A stretch of DNA of 64,000 nt from Liopterus haemorrhoidalis. Lineage: Eukaryota; Arthropoda; Insecta; Coleoptera; Dytiscidae. The position numbers and the translations under genes were made by a program. The DNA lies in NCBI GenBank assembly GCA_963971575.1, contig OZ020611.1, positions 49,485,466 to 49,549,465 on the forward strand. Reading direction: 5' to 3'. The notes under the pieces are model-generated. The model had not been told where the DNA came from, searched no databases, and saw only the letters and a program-made list of their open reading frames with translations. This document shows positions 52,859 to 64,000 of the stretch, piece by piece (position 1 is the first letter of the stretch; each line of letters starts with the position of its first letter).

Positions 52859-53628
52859 TAATGTAATTTAAATAAAGCAATAAATATTCAATACGGTCCG
52901 TAAGTCATATTTTTGCTACAAATATTTTATCATGTAACATGTAGATTATCTTTTAACTGAGCCATAACATTGTTTGTAAAAGCTGTCGGCGTCATTAATC
53001 GAAATGATGTTGTTATGCTTCCATGTTTATTTTCTTTCTTTACTTTCTAGTAACCAGTCAACAAAATCCTTTTATTTTCTGTTTGTATTCAGTATTCACC
53101 TAACCTTCGTATTACTTCGAGTCATTACTCAAAGTCAATTAAAACTAATTAGTAATGTTACTTAAGTTTCATCGACATAAGTCAATATTCAATAATTAAT
53201 CAATTGTTAGTGTAATTGTAAATGATCTCATTTGTACAACCTTACACACACTGACCTGAATTTCGCACTACACTTGATCCGTAAAAGATCCTTTCCATTC
53301 CGACATAAATATATAGGAAATGGACACCGAATGGTCTCAGCTTTATCTGTATCTGGTGTACTTATTACTTTCAGTTTTCTAGTCTTGCTTGACCTTACTA
53401 ATAATATGTATTAGGTAAATAATAGTACTGTAAAATGTGGCCAGGGAATGTCTTTCCAATTACTTGCCATATTATTAAATTTATTTTTAAATTACTGTGA
53501 TTTAAATAATTTATACAGAAAATGAAATATTAAGGGAATTGTCGTACACTCTTTCGGAGTATTGGTAGACATATCCTCATGTTCAGATCTTCTGTAAGAA
53601 TATTTTACACAGCATTATGATTAATATT
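52859..53628. other. No gene seen
   Basis: AT-rich spacer without motifs. Confidence 0.4.
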
Positions 53629-54411
53629 GGGTACATTCGAGTTGTACAGGGTAGAGCGAATGTGAGTGAACAGTTGATGATGACGTCATGAATAGAACAC
53701 TGACGGAGCGCAGCAACTCGAACACGGAGCGAGCTTGGATTGTACAATGTAACGTAAAATGTAACTCTACAATTTATGCGTTGTTTTTACTGTTAGATTA
53801 GTTCACATGAGTCATTCATCAAAATTTTGTACTTCGGTTTGCCGTTGAATTATTTTTCAACGATGAAGATAATGAATATGAACAAGTTATTTTAGAAAAA
53901 AATTGGGGGTTTGCAGATATTACGGTACCAAATTTTACATATCGTGAATTCAAATCACATTTTCTGGTATCTCCTACAGTTTTCGAAAATGTTCTTGGAA
54001 AACTGCAAGCAGGGCCAGACGAAGTTCACCTGAGACCAGGGGGAAATCTCGAAACAAAACTCGAGAAACAGCTTATGATAGCATTATTATACCTTGTCTA
54101 CATTGAGAGCTCCTATTAATTTACAAATAGAACATAACCCTGTTTCTTCCATGTTAATTTTAAGCACGGTGTATTTTATTATTTTTATGTTGTGTTTACA
54201 AACACAATACAGCTTTCAAAGTTAATAAAAAGTCACAAAGACAAAAAATGCTAGTACTTTTCCCGCAGTTCCCCCACCATTTTCTGTAATTCCCCATAAC
54301 TCTGAATACACCCTTGACCGCAAAACGAATGTAATTGGGTGTACTCCGTGCGTCAAATTGAACAAGTTTGAGTTTACAGAACGTGCTCGGAGCGTCAAAT
54401 CGAATGTACCC
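53629..54411 (+). mobile_element. PIF/Harbinger element, 783 bp
   Basis: The left end GGGTACATTCGAGTTG and the reversed right end GGGTACATTCGATTTG are inverted repeats. ATT on both sides (53626-53628 and 54412-54414) fits the 3-bp duplication of this superfamily. It carries a piece of the HARBI1-type nuclease gene. The word GGAGCG(C/A)..A occurs near both ends (GACGGAGCGCAGCAA at 53702, GCTCGGAGCGTCAAA at 54385). Confidence 0.78.
53838..54119 (+). pseudogene. HARBI1-like nuclease, N-terminal exon or fragment
   Basis: The frame reads FAVELFFNDEDNEYEQVILE, WGFADITVPNFTYREFKSHF, LVSPTVFENVLGKLQAGPDE and LETKLEKQLMIALLYLV, ending at TAA 54117-54119. It matches the N-terminus of arthropod HARBI1-like proteins (FKxHFRxS..TFExLLxxL ... 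VxKQLLIALWYLA). The frame is undamaged for 93 codons, but the catalytic DDE part is absent and there is no clear start codon. It may be an exon whose continuation has been deleted. Confidence 0.75.
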
Positions 54412-54414
54412 ATT

Positions 54415-56340
54415 GAGTTCTTTAACTGAAATTTGAATTGTCAATCTTCGACTTGGCTATTAAAGGTAGTAAACATCTCGTCCGACTGGAGGAGCACGTA
54501 AAACAGAAAACTTCTACTAGGAATGTCCTACTACACATACAGAACGACCATGATAGAATCAGATGTTTGGGTTTGCCATTGATGTTGATATGTGCCTTTA
54601 GGATTATTGTACATTATCGGTTGTTGGTAACATAAAAAAGCTATTGCTATCTCTACTACGGATTTTCGTTCATTTACACTTGGAAATCTTCGGCCTTTAA
54701 TCTTCGCGACATTCAATCTATATTAAGAAATAAACAACTCAATAATAATTATTAATAATAGTTAAAGAAAATACATATTGAAATGCTTATCGGAAACTAA
54801 TAACCCTCAACATTATTAAAGTGCCCAGTAATATTGTAGCACTATTTATAATGACCAGAAAATGTGATAAAATATCATACATACGTATTTATTATCTTGC
54901 CCGATTGTTTTGGGCATTATTCATAATGTTAGGGCATTGTGAATACTGCCCGGATTAATCAGTTGGTCCATAATATATACATTATAAAATAACTAATTTA
55001 ATTATAACAATAAGTATAAACTTCTTATAACGTTGATATAGTACAGTATTCTTGTTTATGATAATATAAAATGTTGACAGCTAAATTCAAACAGTATTTT
55101 TTATGTTAGAAATTATGTTGGCAATGCGTACTTTTAACACGGAGATTTCAGTTTTAAACTTAGCTTGCGTTAAAGCGAGGTCACGCGCTTCCATTCTAGC
55201 ACTTGAACTCATCCTGAGTTTAACATCGTATCTTAAACATTTAGTGTGAAAAGGGTATAAACAGCGTGCATAGCACCGATTGCAATGTATTTCTATTGGC
55301 TTGATGTTTTATTTCGCGCATATACTATATCACTGATCAGTTGTCGTGGAAAGAGCACTCTAGGTCAATAATAACGAATTGTCCCCGAATGTGGCTGGGC
55401 GGAGCAGCTAGTGTTATAATATATTGTTTGTTAATTTTCTTGAATTTATATAGAATTTTTTGCAGGTCGTTTTCGTAATTTGTTAGCTATACAGTAACGT
55501 CTGTCAAAATTATGTAAGGTTACAAAACCGTTGCTCACTGCAGTACTACTACTATACATGTAAAGATAAAATAAAAATGTATCTCTACATTTAGCTCCAT
55601 TATAATTGTATTTTAAATAAAATAAAGTTATAAATCTTTGTTATTTATAGCGAATTTGTAACAATTTACATACGTAAATTTCTCAGAGTGTGAGCTTGAA
55701 AAGGAAAGGCATAATAAACATACATTTATTCTTGCTAATACGTTACACTTAGTAACACACTGAATAAATCTTACGCCTTTAGTTTTGTGAATAACATTCC
55801 CTCAACGCATATTAATGTGTGCGACACTTGTAAAAATATGAAACATTATATGTGAATTACAAGGGCCAGCCGACACACCGTCGATATCTGGGTCAAGTTA
55901 CATAAATGGCTAGTAAATATCAATGGCCTTTTTCATACATAAAAGGAAATCGTATTAAAATGGTGAGTCAGCTTGGAGGTCTTATCATTTCGGCTTCATT
56001 GAAACGTTTCAAACACATTAATTTAATTAAGATAAGTTGTTCAATGTTTCCATATGATTATTCAACAACTTGTAAACACAATTTTGTGAAGATTGGAAAA
56101 TAATTGTATTAGAATGACGTAGATAATGGTTGAATTAGGCATTGTTAAACCGAAATTTAGTGCATATTTAATAATCGTTTAATTACTGACCTGAATGATA
56201 AATATAGTAGAAGTTATTATAGAGAATATTTACCCCCCCCCCGTAACTCCCCAAATTTGTATCTAAATGAAAAGTTCATAGAGATAAAATCTTTATTTTC
56301 TTATTATAAACTATTTTAGTCATATATGATTTTGCCGTTT
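54415..56340. other. No gene seen
   Basis: AT-rich. No recognisable protein motif in frames up to 65 codons. Confidence 0.4.
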
Positions 56341-56465
56341 TTATGAGGGCGCAATATTGGTATTTTGCCTCAGGCGCAGAAATATCTTTGCCCGGCTCTG
56401 CATTTTACAACCCAAAATATCACAATGACCGATATAAACACTGCGCCAGAAATAAACGCGATTGT

Positions 56466-56590
56466 GACGACCGGTGTAGCGTAGTAACACACGTGTCTTG
56501 CGTTGCTAAGGTCTGGGGTTCGGATCCTGTTCAGGCAATTTTCAACAGGAAAAATTAAAGTCGTCCTGACTAATTGGCCATGTAGTAAAA
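56466..56590 (+). mobile_element. tRNA-derived SINE with perfect 12-bp target duplication
   Basis: Same family as 8174-8319: GCGTTGCTAAGGTCTGGGGT, the B-box-like GGTTCGGATCC and CAGGCAATTTTCAACAGGAA, then GTCCTGACTAATTGGCCA and an A-rich tail. AAACGCGATTGT flanks both sides (56454-56465 and 56591-56602) without mismatch. The A box lacks a few bases compared with the other copy. Confidence 0.93.
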
Positions 56591-56599
56591 AAACGCGAT

Positions 56600-58450
56600 T
56601 GTACAAACTAAACCACTGAATTTCTAATTATTTGCGGCGTTAATATCCAAGAACTGCTTTCAAAATTTTTAAATAAAATTAGCGAAGCCAATTTTTCTGT
56701 ACTCTTATTATAGTATGAAAATTCCACAAATTGGGAAAAAATATATGTATTGTTTTTTGTCCAATTTTTTTTGTTTCTATTTTTGACATGAGGAATTCAG
56801 GAAAAATATTTAAAAAATTCCATTATGTATAGTGTTTAAGATATGTGCCAAGAAAAAATATGTTTTGCCCATTTTTTTTGCCTATAAATTGGGCAAAAAT
56901 ATATTAAAAAACCTTAGCGATTTTAGTTTTCGAGTTATGGCCATTTTAGAGTCAGGTTTTTGCCCATAACTCCCAGGATTTTGCCCAAATCCAAAATCGG
57001 ACTTCTTTTTTGAAATCTGCGGCCGAAAATATATATGTGACTCAATTTTATTAAAATCTGAGACAAATAATTTTTCGTCAAAATCGCGATTTTTTTAAGG
57101 TCTACCCCTTACGATTATTTGCCATTGGTTTTGATTTACAACTCGTACAAGACTTTTTAGCTGGAATATTTGGACCCCGATTTTTTTCTAGACTAAACAA
57201 CATATTGGGATTTCCATATTTTATGTCCAAAACCCTAGTTATAACCGTTTTCGAGATAATATTTTTGAAAATATAGAATAAGAATTCAAAAATATCAAAA
57301 AATTACAAAAAAAAAAAGAATAATTCTGGATTACTTTAAAATATAGTTTTAGACTATTCTGAACCTAAGAAGTTCAAAAATTCCAAAAACAGTTTGCTAT
57401 CTCTTTTAGATTTTGAGATATTGCCAATCAAATATGAAAATTTTTATTATTTTCACCATTTTGAAAATAACAAAGAAAAAATCAAATAAGGCCTTAATTG
57501 GATGAACTTGGATGAAATGAACAGAATCTATGCTTAGGAGAATTATGTTGATTTTTTTCTACACCTTAGGGATAGTTAGATTTTTCTGGGTAGTCACGAT
57601 TTTTTTATTTCCAAGATTTTTGGATAAGAAAAAAACTGTGCCTACCCTTACAAATACCAACCAACGAGTAGCTTTTTCTTTTTTGGCGGTTTTTCCTTTA
57701 TTGCTTAGCGTTAGTTTTTATTTTTCTGGGCAGTCGCTATTACAGCTACAGATTTACAGTTTTGTGAAATTACAGGAGCTATACATAGAATTGTACCATA
57801 AGTTGACTTCTTAACTGATTCTGACCATATTTTGTTTGTAGTGAAAGACTTCAAGTTATGAGAAAATATTATTTACCTTTCGCAACAGTGTTTGGGATTT
57901 TAAAAATATCTTTCTAATTTACCTAATGGTAATTTTAATTTGCAAAGATATGCTGAGAAAAATAATTTGCGTGGTTTATGATCATAACATAGACACGTAA
58001 GCACGTAACAACGCAACGTGCCATCTGCATTATTTGAATATTCATTCTATTAGAGTTTGCTTTTTGCATAAGCAATATCACACTTAGTAACACTAAATTA
58101 ATTTTACATTTGTAAATAATCTTATTCATTTGAAGTACATTACTTATTCATTTACTTAATGCTACAGCTATTTGAAACGCTCGAAATATTTAAATTTAGC
58201 GTGAGAACTTTACTTTTCAATACTTCTTTTAATGAGGTAGTCTGGAATTAAAAATCGAGTGGGGATCACGAAACCTTCTTCATTAAAACTAATAGTAAAT
58301 ACAGTACGACCTCCATTTATCGAATTTCCGTACATCGAAATTCTCTGTATATTGAAGTTCTCGTTAGACCCCATGATCATTACATAAGAAAACTGTTATA
58401 GTAGATCATTACCATAGTAGTTTATGGAAAGCAAAATTGTATCTAGCCTC
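56600..58450. other. No gene recognised; repetitive AT-rich sequence
   Basis: The stretch 56730-57520 repeats short phrases such as TTTTCGAGTTATGGCC or TTTTCGAGATAATATTTT and GGGCAAAAATATATT or GGACAAAAAACAATAC in loose order, a style also seen at 29440-29720. A 94-codon frame (57530-57814) with many hydrophobic residues has no known motif. Confidence 0.4.
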
Positions 58451-58651
58451 TCATGCATCATTTTCATGGTAGTGTCAAAGGTGCGACAGGGGTGAGAGGC
58501 GTGGTGTTATATTTACAAGTTCGAATTTCATGGTGGGTTTGGAGGCGTAATAAGTGCGCGTTTTCGGTTTTGACAACATTTGTATCTAACCCAAATCTAA
58601 CCCAAAAGTTTATACAATTGTTTGGAGTAAACGGTTATTCAATTTCATTAA

Positions 58652-58797
58652 ATATGTTGTCAAATCGAAGGAGACGTCTAGCTCTTTTTTATGTATATTT
58701 AGATATGCGGTATGAAGAAAAACGATGGTGGGTACGTCCCATATACATAGAAACAGAAGGCAACAGGGAGATTATTTTAACTTGTTGCAAAAAATGA
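58652..58797 (+). pseudogene. Possible HARBI1-like N-terminal fragment
   Basis: The frame reads MLSNRRRRLALFYVYLDMRY then EEKRWWVRPIYIETEGNREI. Some Harbinger nuclease N-termini carry an Arg-rich start followed by (K/R)RxWVRP; this matches loosely. It is a single short motif, so the call is weak. Confidence 0.4.
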
Positions 58798-59536
58798 GAC
58801 ACAAAAAACATAGACAGTTACTTCAATTACAAGAAAAGAATTTTAAAGAATACACAATCTTTTTTACTTGACATCACAATTAGAATGAAGATTCTGTTGG
58901 CCCCTGCTTGGGGGTGTATTATTAGTATACCCACTGCATGACATTTCTGCAGGCCAGATATTTGAAACCGAATCCATAATAATAAACTTTAAGACTGCCG
59001 ACAACATTGTAAAAGTCTATTTCGCTACATCAATTTACGTTTTTTTAATTTTTTTTTTTTTTAGGAAATTAATATTTGTCTCGCTAAAGATCTCACCATT
59101 CCGAAAAATATACCTCTTTCTATGGTTTCGACGGTGCGGCCAGCGCTAGAGTTGAAATTTCTGAACTTGCGACACCGCGCTTGTAACATCACGCCTACGA
59201 CACCATGGTACGGGTTTTTTCAAAATAGAGCGATCCTGTTGGTTCAACTTCTTGTTCCACGCTTCCAACACCAGAATGAAAATGATACATTATACCCAGA
59301 CAAGAAAAAAACTTTTTTCATTGCAGAAGATCAAAAGTGCCACCGCTTTCAAAACTACGCTACTAATCTTCAACCATAAATACACATACAACTTCTTCTC
59401 TTTCTTCTTTCATGTCAGTCTGGTTAAATTTTGGCCATGGCCGTTTTTTCGCCTAGGCCAGCGAGGCCAAGGCTTAGGGCCCGCTTATATAAGGGTCCCG
59501 GTCGTCGGTCTTAATTTTATTTAAAGTTACTGATTT

Positions 59537-59567
59537 TACAAATAAATAAATAAATAAATAAATAGCA
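59537..59567 (+). repeat. (AAAT)n microsatellite
   Basis: Seven AAAT units. It may be the tail of a retroelement; the upstream sequence (59440-59530) resembles the GC-rich GGCCTAGGGCCC segment at 60745-60775 in the opposite sense. Confidence 0.7.
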
Positions 59568-59661
59568 AAATGAATAACATTAACATTATAAATATACCAG
59601 GAAATTCATATTTCAGACGAACTCCTGTTCGGCATTATAGAATTTATGTATGTAAAATGTA

Positions 59662-60616
59662 TTGGTTAGATGCAAAATTAACGACGATTTTTTTTTTTTT
59701 TTTTTGTATATAAGTTTATTCAACAAAAAAATTGCTGTATGGAGACGATCTATCGCTGTATGAAGACGATCGAGCTGAGCCAGTTTGACATCGCTGTTGA
59801 TGTTGAATTGCTGTTTGTCGTATTTGTCCGGAAGCCGCCACTGTTGACGCGCATTATCTTCATTTTACCAAAAGCAAATGCCGTTTGCAATGATCTCCCA
59901 ATGAATGATTCCGCTTCTGTCCCACCATACGCACCACATTGCCTTCTTACTGTGTGCACCTTTCGGTGTTTCACCCTGAGATACACAAACTTTCTTTCTA
60001 TTGACGTTTTAGAAGAGCAACCACGATTCATCACCAGTGACAAGATTCTTCAAAAATGACGATTGCTCGTTTCTCTGCAGAAATTCGGTAAAAATTCGAA
60101 CTCGATCGGCTTTGTTGTTGTCGGAGGGTTTGCGAGGCACCCATCCAACCAATTTCCACACTTTTTCAAGCTTTTTTAGGCGACGGACGATCATGAATTG
60201 GTCGACAATGAAGTCTTCGGCCAGTAGCCGAGTTTTCATGCTATCGTCCTCTTTCACGGCTGACAAAAGTGCCTGATCGTCGAGATCCGATGACCGTCCT
60301 CTTCCTTCACCATCCTTAAGACATGTGTTACCCGATTTTAACTTGTGGAAACATATTTCAACTTGTTTTTGACTGTTTTTTGATGTTTATGATGTTCCTT
60401 TGACGAAATGCACGTTGAGATCGCGATATAACTGTGCCGCTTTCCATCCTTTCTCGAAGTGGTAGAGCATTATATGACGAACATGAATATGATTTTCGGC
60501 ACACCTAAAAACAGAAGAATATTTTTATAATTATTACATAAAACAAGCATCATTTTTCAACACTAAATAAAAATTCAAAAAAAAAAAAAAATCGTCGTTA
60601 ATTTTGCATCAACCAA
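59662..60616 (-). mobile_element. Mariner family M8, 955 bp, poly-T inside its ends
   Basis: TTGGTTAGATGCAAAATTAA at 59662 and, reversed, TTGGTTGATGCAAAATTAAC at 60616 are near-perfect, continuing through CGACGATTTTTTTTT. TA flanks both sides (59660-59661 and 60617-60618). The terminal repeat is about 38 bp including a poly-T run, longer than usual for mariner. Confidence 0.9.
59740..60515 (-). pseudogene. Mariner transposase, catalytic region deleted
   Basis: Read leftward: CAENHIHVRHIMLYHFEKGW, KAAQLYRDLN, a stop, GEGRGRSSDLDDQALLSAVK, then ADRVRIFTEFLQRNEQSSFL and KNLVTGDESWLLF (first catalytic Asp). Next come PKGAHSKKAMWCVWWDRSG and IIHWEIIANG in a shifted frame, then DNARQQWRLPDKYDKQQFNI. 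The second and third Asp region is missing; the residual reading runs straight to the 3' repeat. N-terminal DNA-binding segments are largely preserved. Confidence 0.82.
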
Positions 60617-60799
60617 TAATTTTAGTAAAATTAAATATAGCGGTAATGAATAATCAGGGTTAAAAATTAGGTCTCAAAATCGTTGTAATCGTTTAAATTG
60701 CAATATTTTTTCTTAATTTGACTTGACTTCTCCTGGGAGGAGGGCCCGTTTAATACCTATGGCCTAGGGCCCTTACAATTCGGTCCTGATTTTGGCCTC

Positions 60800-61630
60800 A
60801 GTCACCCAAAATCTCCATGTTGTTTTTTTGTTTTGAAGACAACCGGCTTGTGTTCAAAAATGTTAAAACTCCTTGCTTTCTAATTGTGACTAAGAACATA
60901 ATAACGATAATAAATCATTGTATTATTTATAATTTGAACTGTAAACGTAGTGTTGCATAAAATAATAATAATTCCTATATGATAAATAATCAGAATATGT
61001 CAGCTCCTTGTACCACATACATTATGTGTACCTACATGTGCAATGTTTTGCTAACAGATAGTTACAGCTTACAGCCTGTAAAAACATGCTAGACATATCA
61101 CTGATTACAGCGCCATACCGTGCCACTAATGTTTACATCCGGATTATACAATATATACCATTACTAATTACCATATATGCACAATTTAATTATTTAATTA
61201 TTGTATCCGAGAGCGTATTTCATGTTTTTGCTAATATTGCCAACAGGTGACAATGATTCTTCCTGTATTCTTTCTGTTTTTGTTATTTTTTCTTATTTTA
61301 CGTCTAATCTTACGTTCAATGACAATAATTATGAAATGGCGCAAGTATCACCCAGTCGTTGCATTTGATTCCCAAATGTTGGTAGTTCTTTCCTTCGTTG
61401 CCACTTCTTAAATAGCAATTATAAGATTATAAGACAAATGTTATATAATTATTACTAGCTGGAGTACTCGTAATTCCTACGATTTTTTTATGTACATTTT
61501 TGCTGTAACGTGAGATATTTCAGTTTTTTCTAAATATTTCTGTTACGATATATTCGCAAAATACTTAAAATGGTGAAATTGATGTCAAAAATTTTATTAT
61601 GAAGTTTCATGGAAATTTGTTTAGCTATAT
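60800..61630. other. No gene seen
   Basis: AT-rich spacer without motifs. Confidence 0.4.
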
Positions 61631-61656
61631 TCACTCTACGTGTCTACAGACCGACA

Positions 61657-61712
61657 TATCGACAGACAGACAGACAGACAGATAGACAGACAGGCAGACA
61701 GACAAACCGATA
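61657..61712 (+). repeat. (GACA)n microsatellite
   Basis: About 12 GACA units with small variants (GATA, GGCA). The sequence before it (TTTCATGGAAATTTG, 61605-61621) resembles the R1 module that neighbours its own GACA tract. Confidence 0.9.
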
Positions 61713-61830
61713 GATATCATGCTAAAAACAGCCAAAACTAGACTAAAGAGATCTCTACATAATAGAGATCTATGTTCGTGGACAAAAAATGTCAAAATCG
61801 GTATGAACACATTATATATACATATACATA

Positions 61831-62790
61831 AAGTTCCTGTCGCTCCTATGTGAAGCATAGGGCCTCAATAAACTTCCTCCATTTGGATCTGTCTTGCGCT
61901 AGATGTTTTAGCTCCCTCAATGTTTTGCCGCTTTCGTTGGCTTCCTTCATGGTTAGTCTACGCCAGATGTCCGTTGGTCTGCCACATCTACGGCTCCCTT
62001 GTGGGTTCCAATCAAGAGCCGTTTTACTGATGGACAAAAGGTTGTTCTTTAAGGTATGGCCTATTCATCTCCACTTCCGCTGATTTATCAGGATGTCTAT
62101 GGGGCTTTGTAATAACGTCATGCCAAAATATGCATAATGTTCTACGCAAGCAAGAATTGACGAACACTTGAAGACGATGGCTAATGGATCTAGAAGTTTT
62201 CCAAGTCTCACATCCGTATAGTAGAACCGGCATGATATTACAATTGAATATTCTAATTTTTGTGGACTTGGCATACTGCGAAGTGTTCCAAACATTTTTC
62301 AGCATACTGAAAGCATGCCTAGCTTTATTAATCCTCATTTTAACATCCTCTTCGGTACTTCCAGATTTGCATGAGACAATGCTTCCGAGATAAGTAAAAA
62401 TTTCGACGGCTTTAATAAGGTGATCGTTAATGCAGAATTTGTCTTGTTGAGTGGAACCTAATCGCATAGATTTCGTCTTTTTAATGTTGATTGCTAGGCC
62501 TACCGATTGCGCCTCTTTTACGAGAGAATCTAGTATTGCACTCATGTTGTCGAGGGTGCGAGACAGAAGGTAAATGTCATCTGCATACTCTAAATCTGCC
62601 AAGTGGGAAGTTAAAGTCCAGCGAATTCCGTCTCCAGTTCCGATACTTCTTTGTTCTGACAACACCTTTGTGCAGTATTTCGCATGTGGCATTCTGATAA
62701 AGGAGCTGGATGAGTTTTATGAGCTTAGGTGGAATTCTTCTTTTTCGTAGAGCTCTCCAACTTGCATCGTGAGATTGCAAGTGATGACAA
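61831..62790 (-). pseudogene. RTE-type LINE, reverse transcriptase C-terminal half
   Basis: Reading leftward: ASWRALRKRRIPPKLIKLIQ and LLYQNATCEILHKGVV at 62780-62650, then LEYADDIYLLSRTLDNMSAI, holding the catalytic YADD motif with both Asp residues intact. GLAINIKKTKSMRLG follows, then FTYLGSIVSCKSGSTEEDVK, RINKARHAFSML, LLYGCETWK and FVNSCLRRTLCIFW. After a frame change come ALDWNPQGSRRCGRPTDIWR and RDRSKWRKFIEALC with a stop at 61846. The 5' half is truncated. A TA-rich tail lies at 61808-61830. It is the best-preserved RTE end in the window. Confidence 0.88.
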
Positions 62791-62814
62791 AAAATAATGC
62801 TTTTTCGGACCGGA

Positions 62815-63110
62815 ACACATCAAAATTCTTAAATAAATGGTGGGCCGGACTGTTTCATTTCAGCTGGGCTATTGGCGCTTGCTTTTAAAAACAAGCTTGA
62901 TAATAATGTTGGTATTATTAATAAAAATAATAATTTTAAGAATCGGAGTAATTTTAGTTATAATTATGTTTTATTTTGCGATTTTTTGATTATTTTAAAT
63001 TTTTGTTTATATGCCAGTAATTATTTTTTTAAATGTTCACGGGCTAGATGATATCTTCTTGCGGGCCGGATTTGTCCTGCGGACCTTAGTTTGGCGACAA
63101 GATCCTGCAC
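62815..63110. mobile_element. hAT-like remnant
   Basis: Right part GCGGGCCGGATTTGTCCTGC followed by GGACCTTAGTTTGGCGACAA resembles hAT ends of the GGCCCGCGGGCCG-TAGTTTGCCGACC type. The left part has GGTGGGCCGGACTG at 62839. No target duplication was found. Confidence 0.45.
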
Positions 63111-64000
63111 TAGATCAACATATTCTATCAAATTTGAAAGTTGGCAACACTGATATCTTTACACTATATTTTGTGGAAAGATCCAATCAAAAAGAAGACA
63201 AAAATTATATAATTGTTGAAGCAATTTTAAAAATACTTCTTTTAAATAATAGTAGTTTGAAATTTAAATGGAAATGTAGTCAGTTTGCACTTTCCCTTGC
63301 ATAAGCGGGTGTGATTCAAAGTCAATAAATAATTATTAGTCGATGTCAGTACGAGTTAAATATGGTTTGCATGTTGTATGATGGAGCGATGTTGACGTGT
63401 GGAATGCGGGTGGTGTTCACACTCGACAACCGGACGACCTCATTGTAATGACAACACAACAATATATGCTTGTTTTGCGAAAGTCTCTTGAGCATTGTCT
63501 GTTTGCGAAATCTACTATATTCGCTTTCATACGTAAAAATACAAATACCCGTACTTCGTAAGGTTTTTATTAAATACATATTTGTTGATAAGTGATTATA
63601 ATAAGTGAGTGTTTGAATCCTCTCCCCAGAGACGTACGGAGGCTATGCCGACTGTGGCTCCGGCCATAGGTGCCAAACAGAAAGGGACCAAAGTTTTTAA
63701 TAATTGTTTGCTATTGCATGTTTAGATTTATAACCTGTTTATCTATTTAAAATATACGTTAGCTTTGTTCACGGAAGAAGTTTCTGATAAGGTACTAACA
63801 ATTAAGGAATAAGTTCATGAACAGATTTAATGCGCATGTCTGATTTGAGATCTGTTAGATATTCTTGTCACCGCGAATGCTAAATTTGGATGACTGATAA
63901 GATTCTAATGACGGTGTAGTAAATTTAAGTTGGAGAACTCAGTTTACTAATAAGTTTCAACGAAACTAACAAACGAGCATGTTCTAATTTCGAGTTTTTT
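63111..64000. other. No gene seen
   Basis: AT-rich to the window end. Frames at 63011-63304 and 63346-63579 have no recognisable motif. Confidence 0.4.

Noticed and set aside
57530..57814. Hydrophobic 94-codon frame, possible membrane protein
   Set aside because: Hydrophobic frames arise readily from T-rich DNA; no codon bias or homology supports it.

Overview
The window looks like intergenic heterochromatin-like DNA from an animal, almost certainly an arthropod and probably an insect. It is very AT-rich, has no operons or bacterial signals, and is built from layers of decayed transposable elements: several mariner families, hAT, Tc1-like, piggyBac-like and PIF/Harbinger DNA transposons, RTE, Jockey-like and R4/Dong-like LINEs, Penelope-like elements and tRNA-derived SINEs. 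I see no complete host protein gene. The only candidates for intact coding exons are a short ATG exon with a splice donor at 34237-34367 and a Harbinger nuclease exon at 53838-54119. The species cannot be named from this sequence.

Layout. 1-1265 holds inverted copies of an unclassified repeat (called R1 here) that carries a (GACA)n tract. 2300-3115 is a terminal-inverted-repeat element with a smaller inverted-repeat element and a 163-bp tandem duplication inside. 3150-4475 is a Jockey-like reverse transcriptase cut in two by a mariner. 4482-9341 contains two further mariners, an RTE LINE end, a repeat called E1 with a piggyBac-like MITE inside, and a SINE inserted in mariner-derived DNA. 12116-14175 holds a hAT MITE, a decayed RTE LINE and a palindrome-rich AT element. 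15657-18107 is a nested structure: a Tc1-like fold-back element interrupted by a second TIR element and by an R4/Dong-like LINE sitting in a (TAA)n tract, with a 200-N assembly gap. 18235-20500 has more R1. 21596-25060 holds two mariners and a LINE whose 3' region is split by a hAT element.

26114-26743 is a Penelope-like element with inverted ends, a partial GIY-YIG endonuclease and a recognisable hammerhead ribozyme. 28662-32013 holds a (TG)n repeat called R2, a mariner/SINE junction and a second E1. 36040-37600 is a Tc1/mariner fragment and a LINE split by a hAT element. 39227-41963 is a nearly full-length but mutated mariner, then a hAT element. 42847-46082 is a 3.2-kb hAT element with a perfect 8-bp target duplication; its transposase is interrupted by another hAT element and it carries two R2 copies. 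47330-49288 holds LINE ends, a hAT element and a SINE. 49472-52858 is the most striking part: a mariner next to a 2.29-kb near-perfect palindrome made from pieces of two mariner families and a Penelope/hammerhead fragment. 53629-54411 is a PIF/Harbinger element, 56466-56590 a SINE with a 12-bp target duplication, 59662-60616 an internally deleted mariner, and 61831-62790 an RTE LINE end.

Nothing here works together as a pathway. The order of insertion can be read from who interrupts whom, and many boundaries are supported by target-site duplications visible in the sequence. All family assignments rest on motifs read by eye, without database searches.
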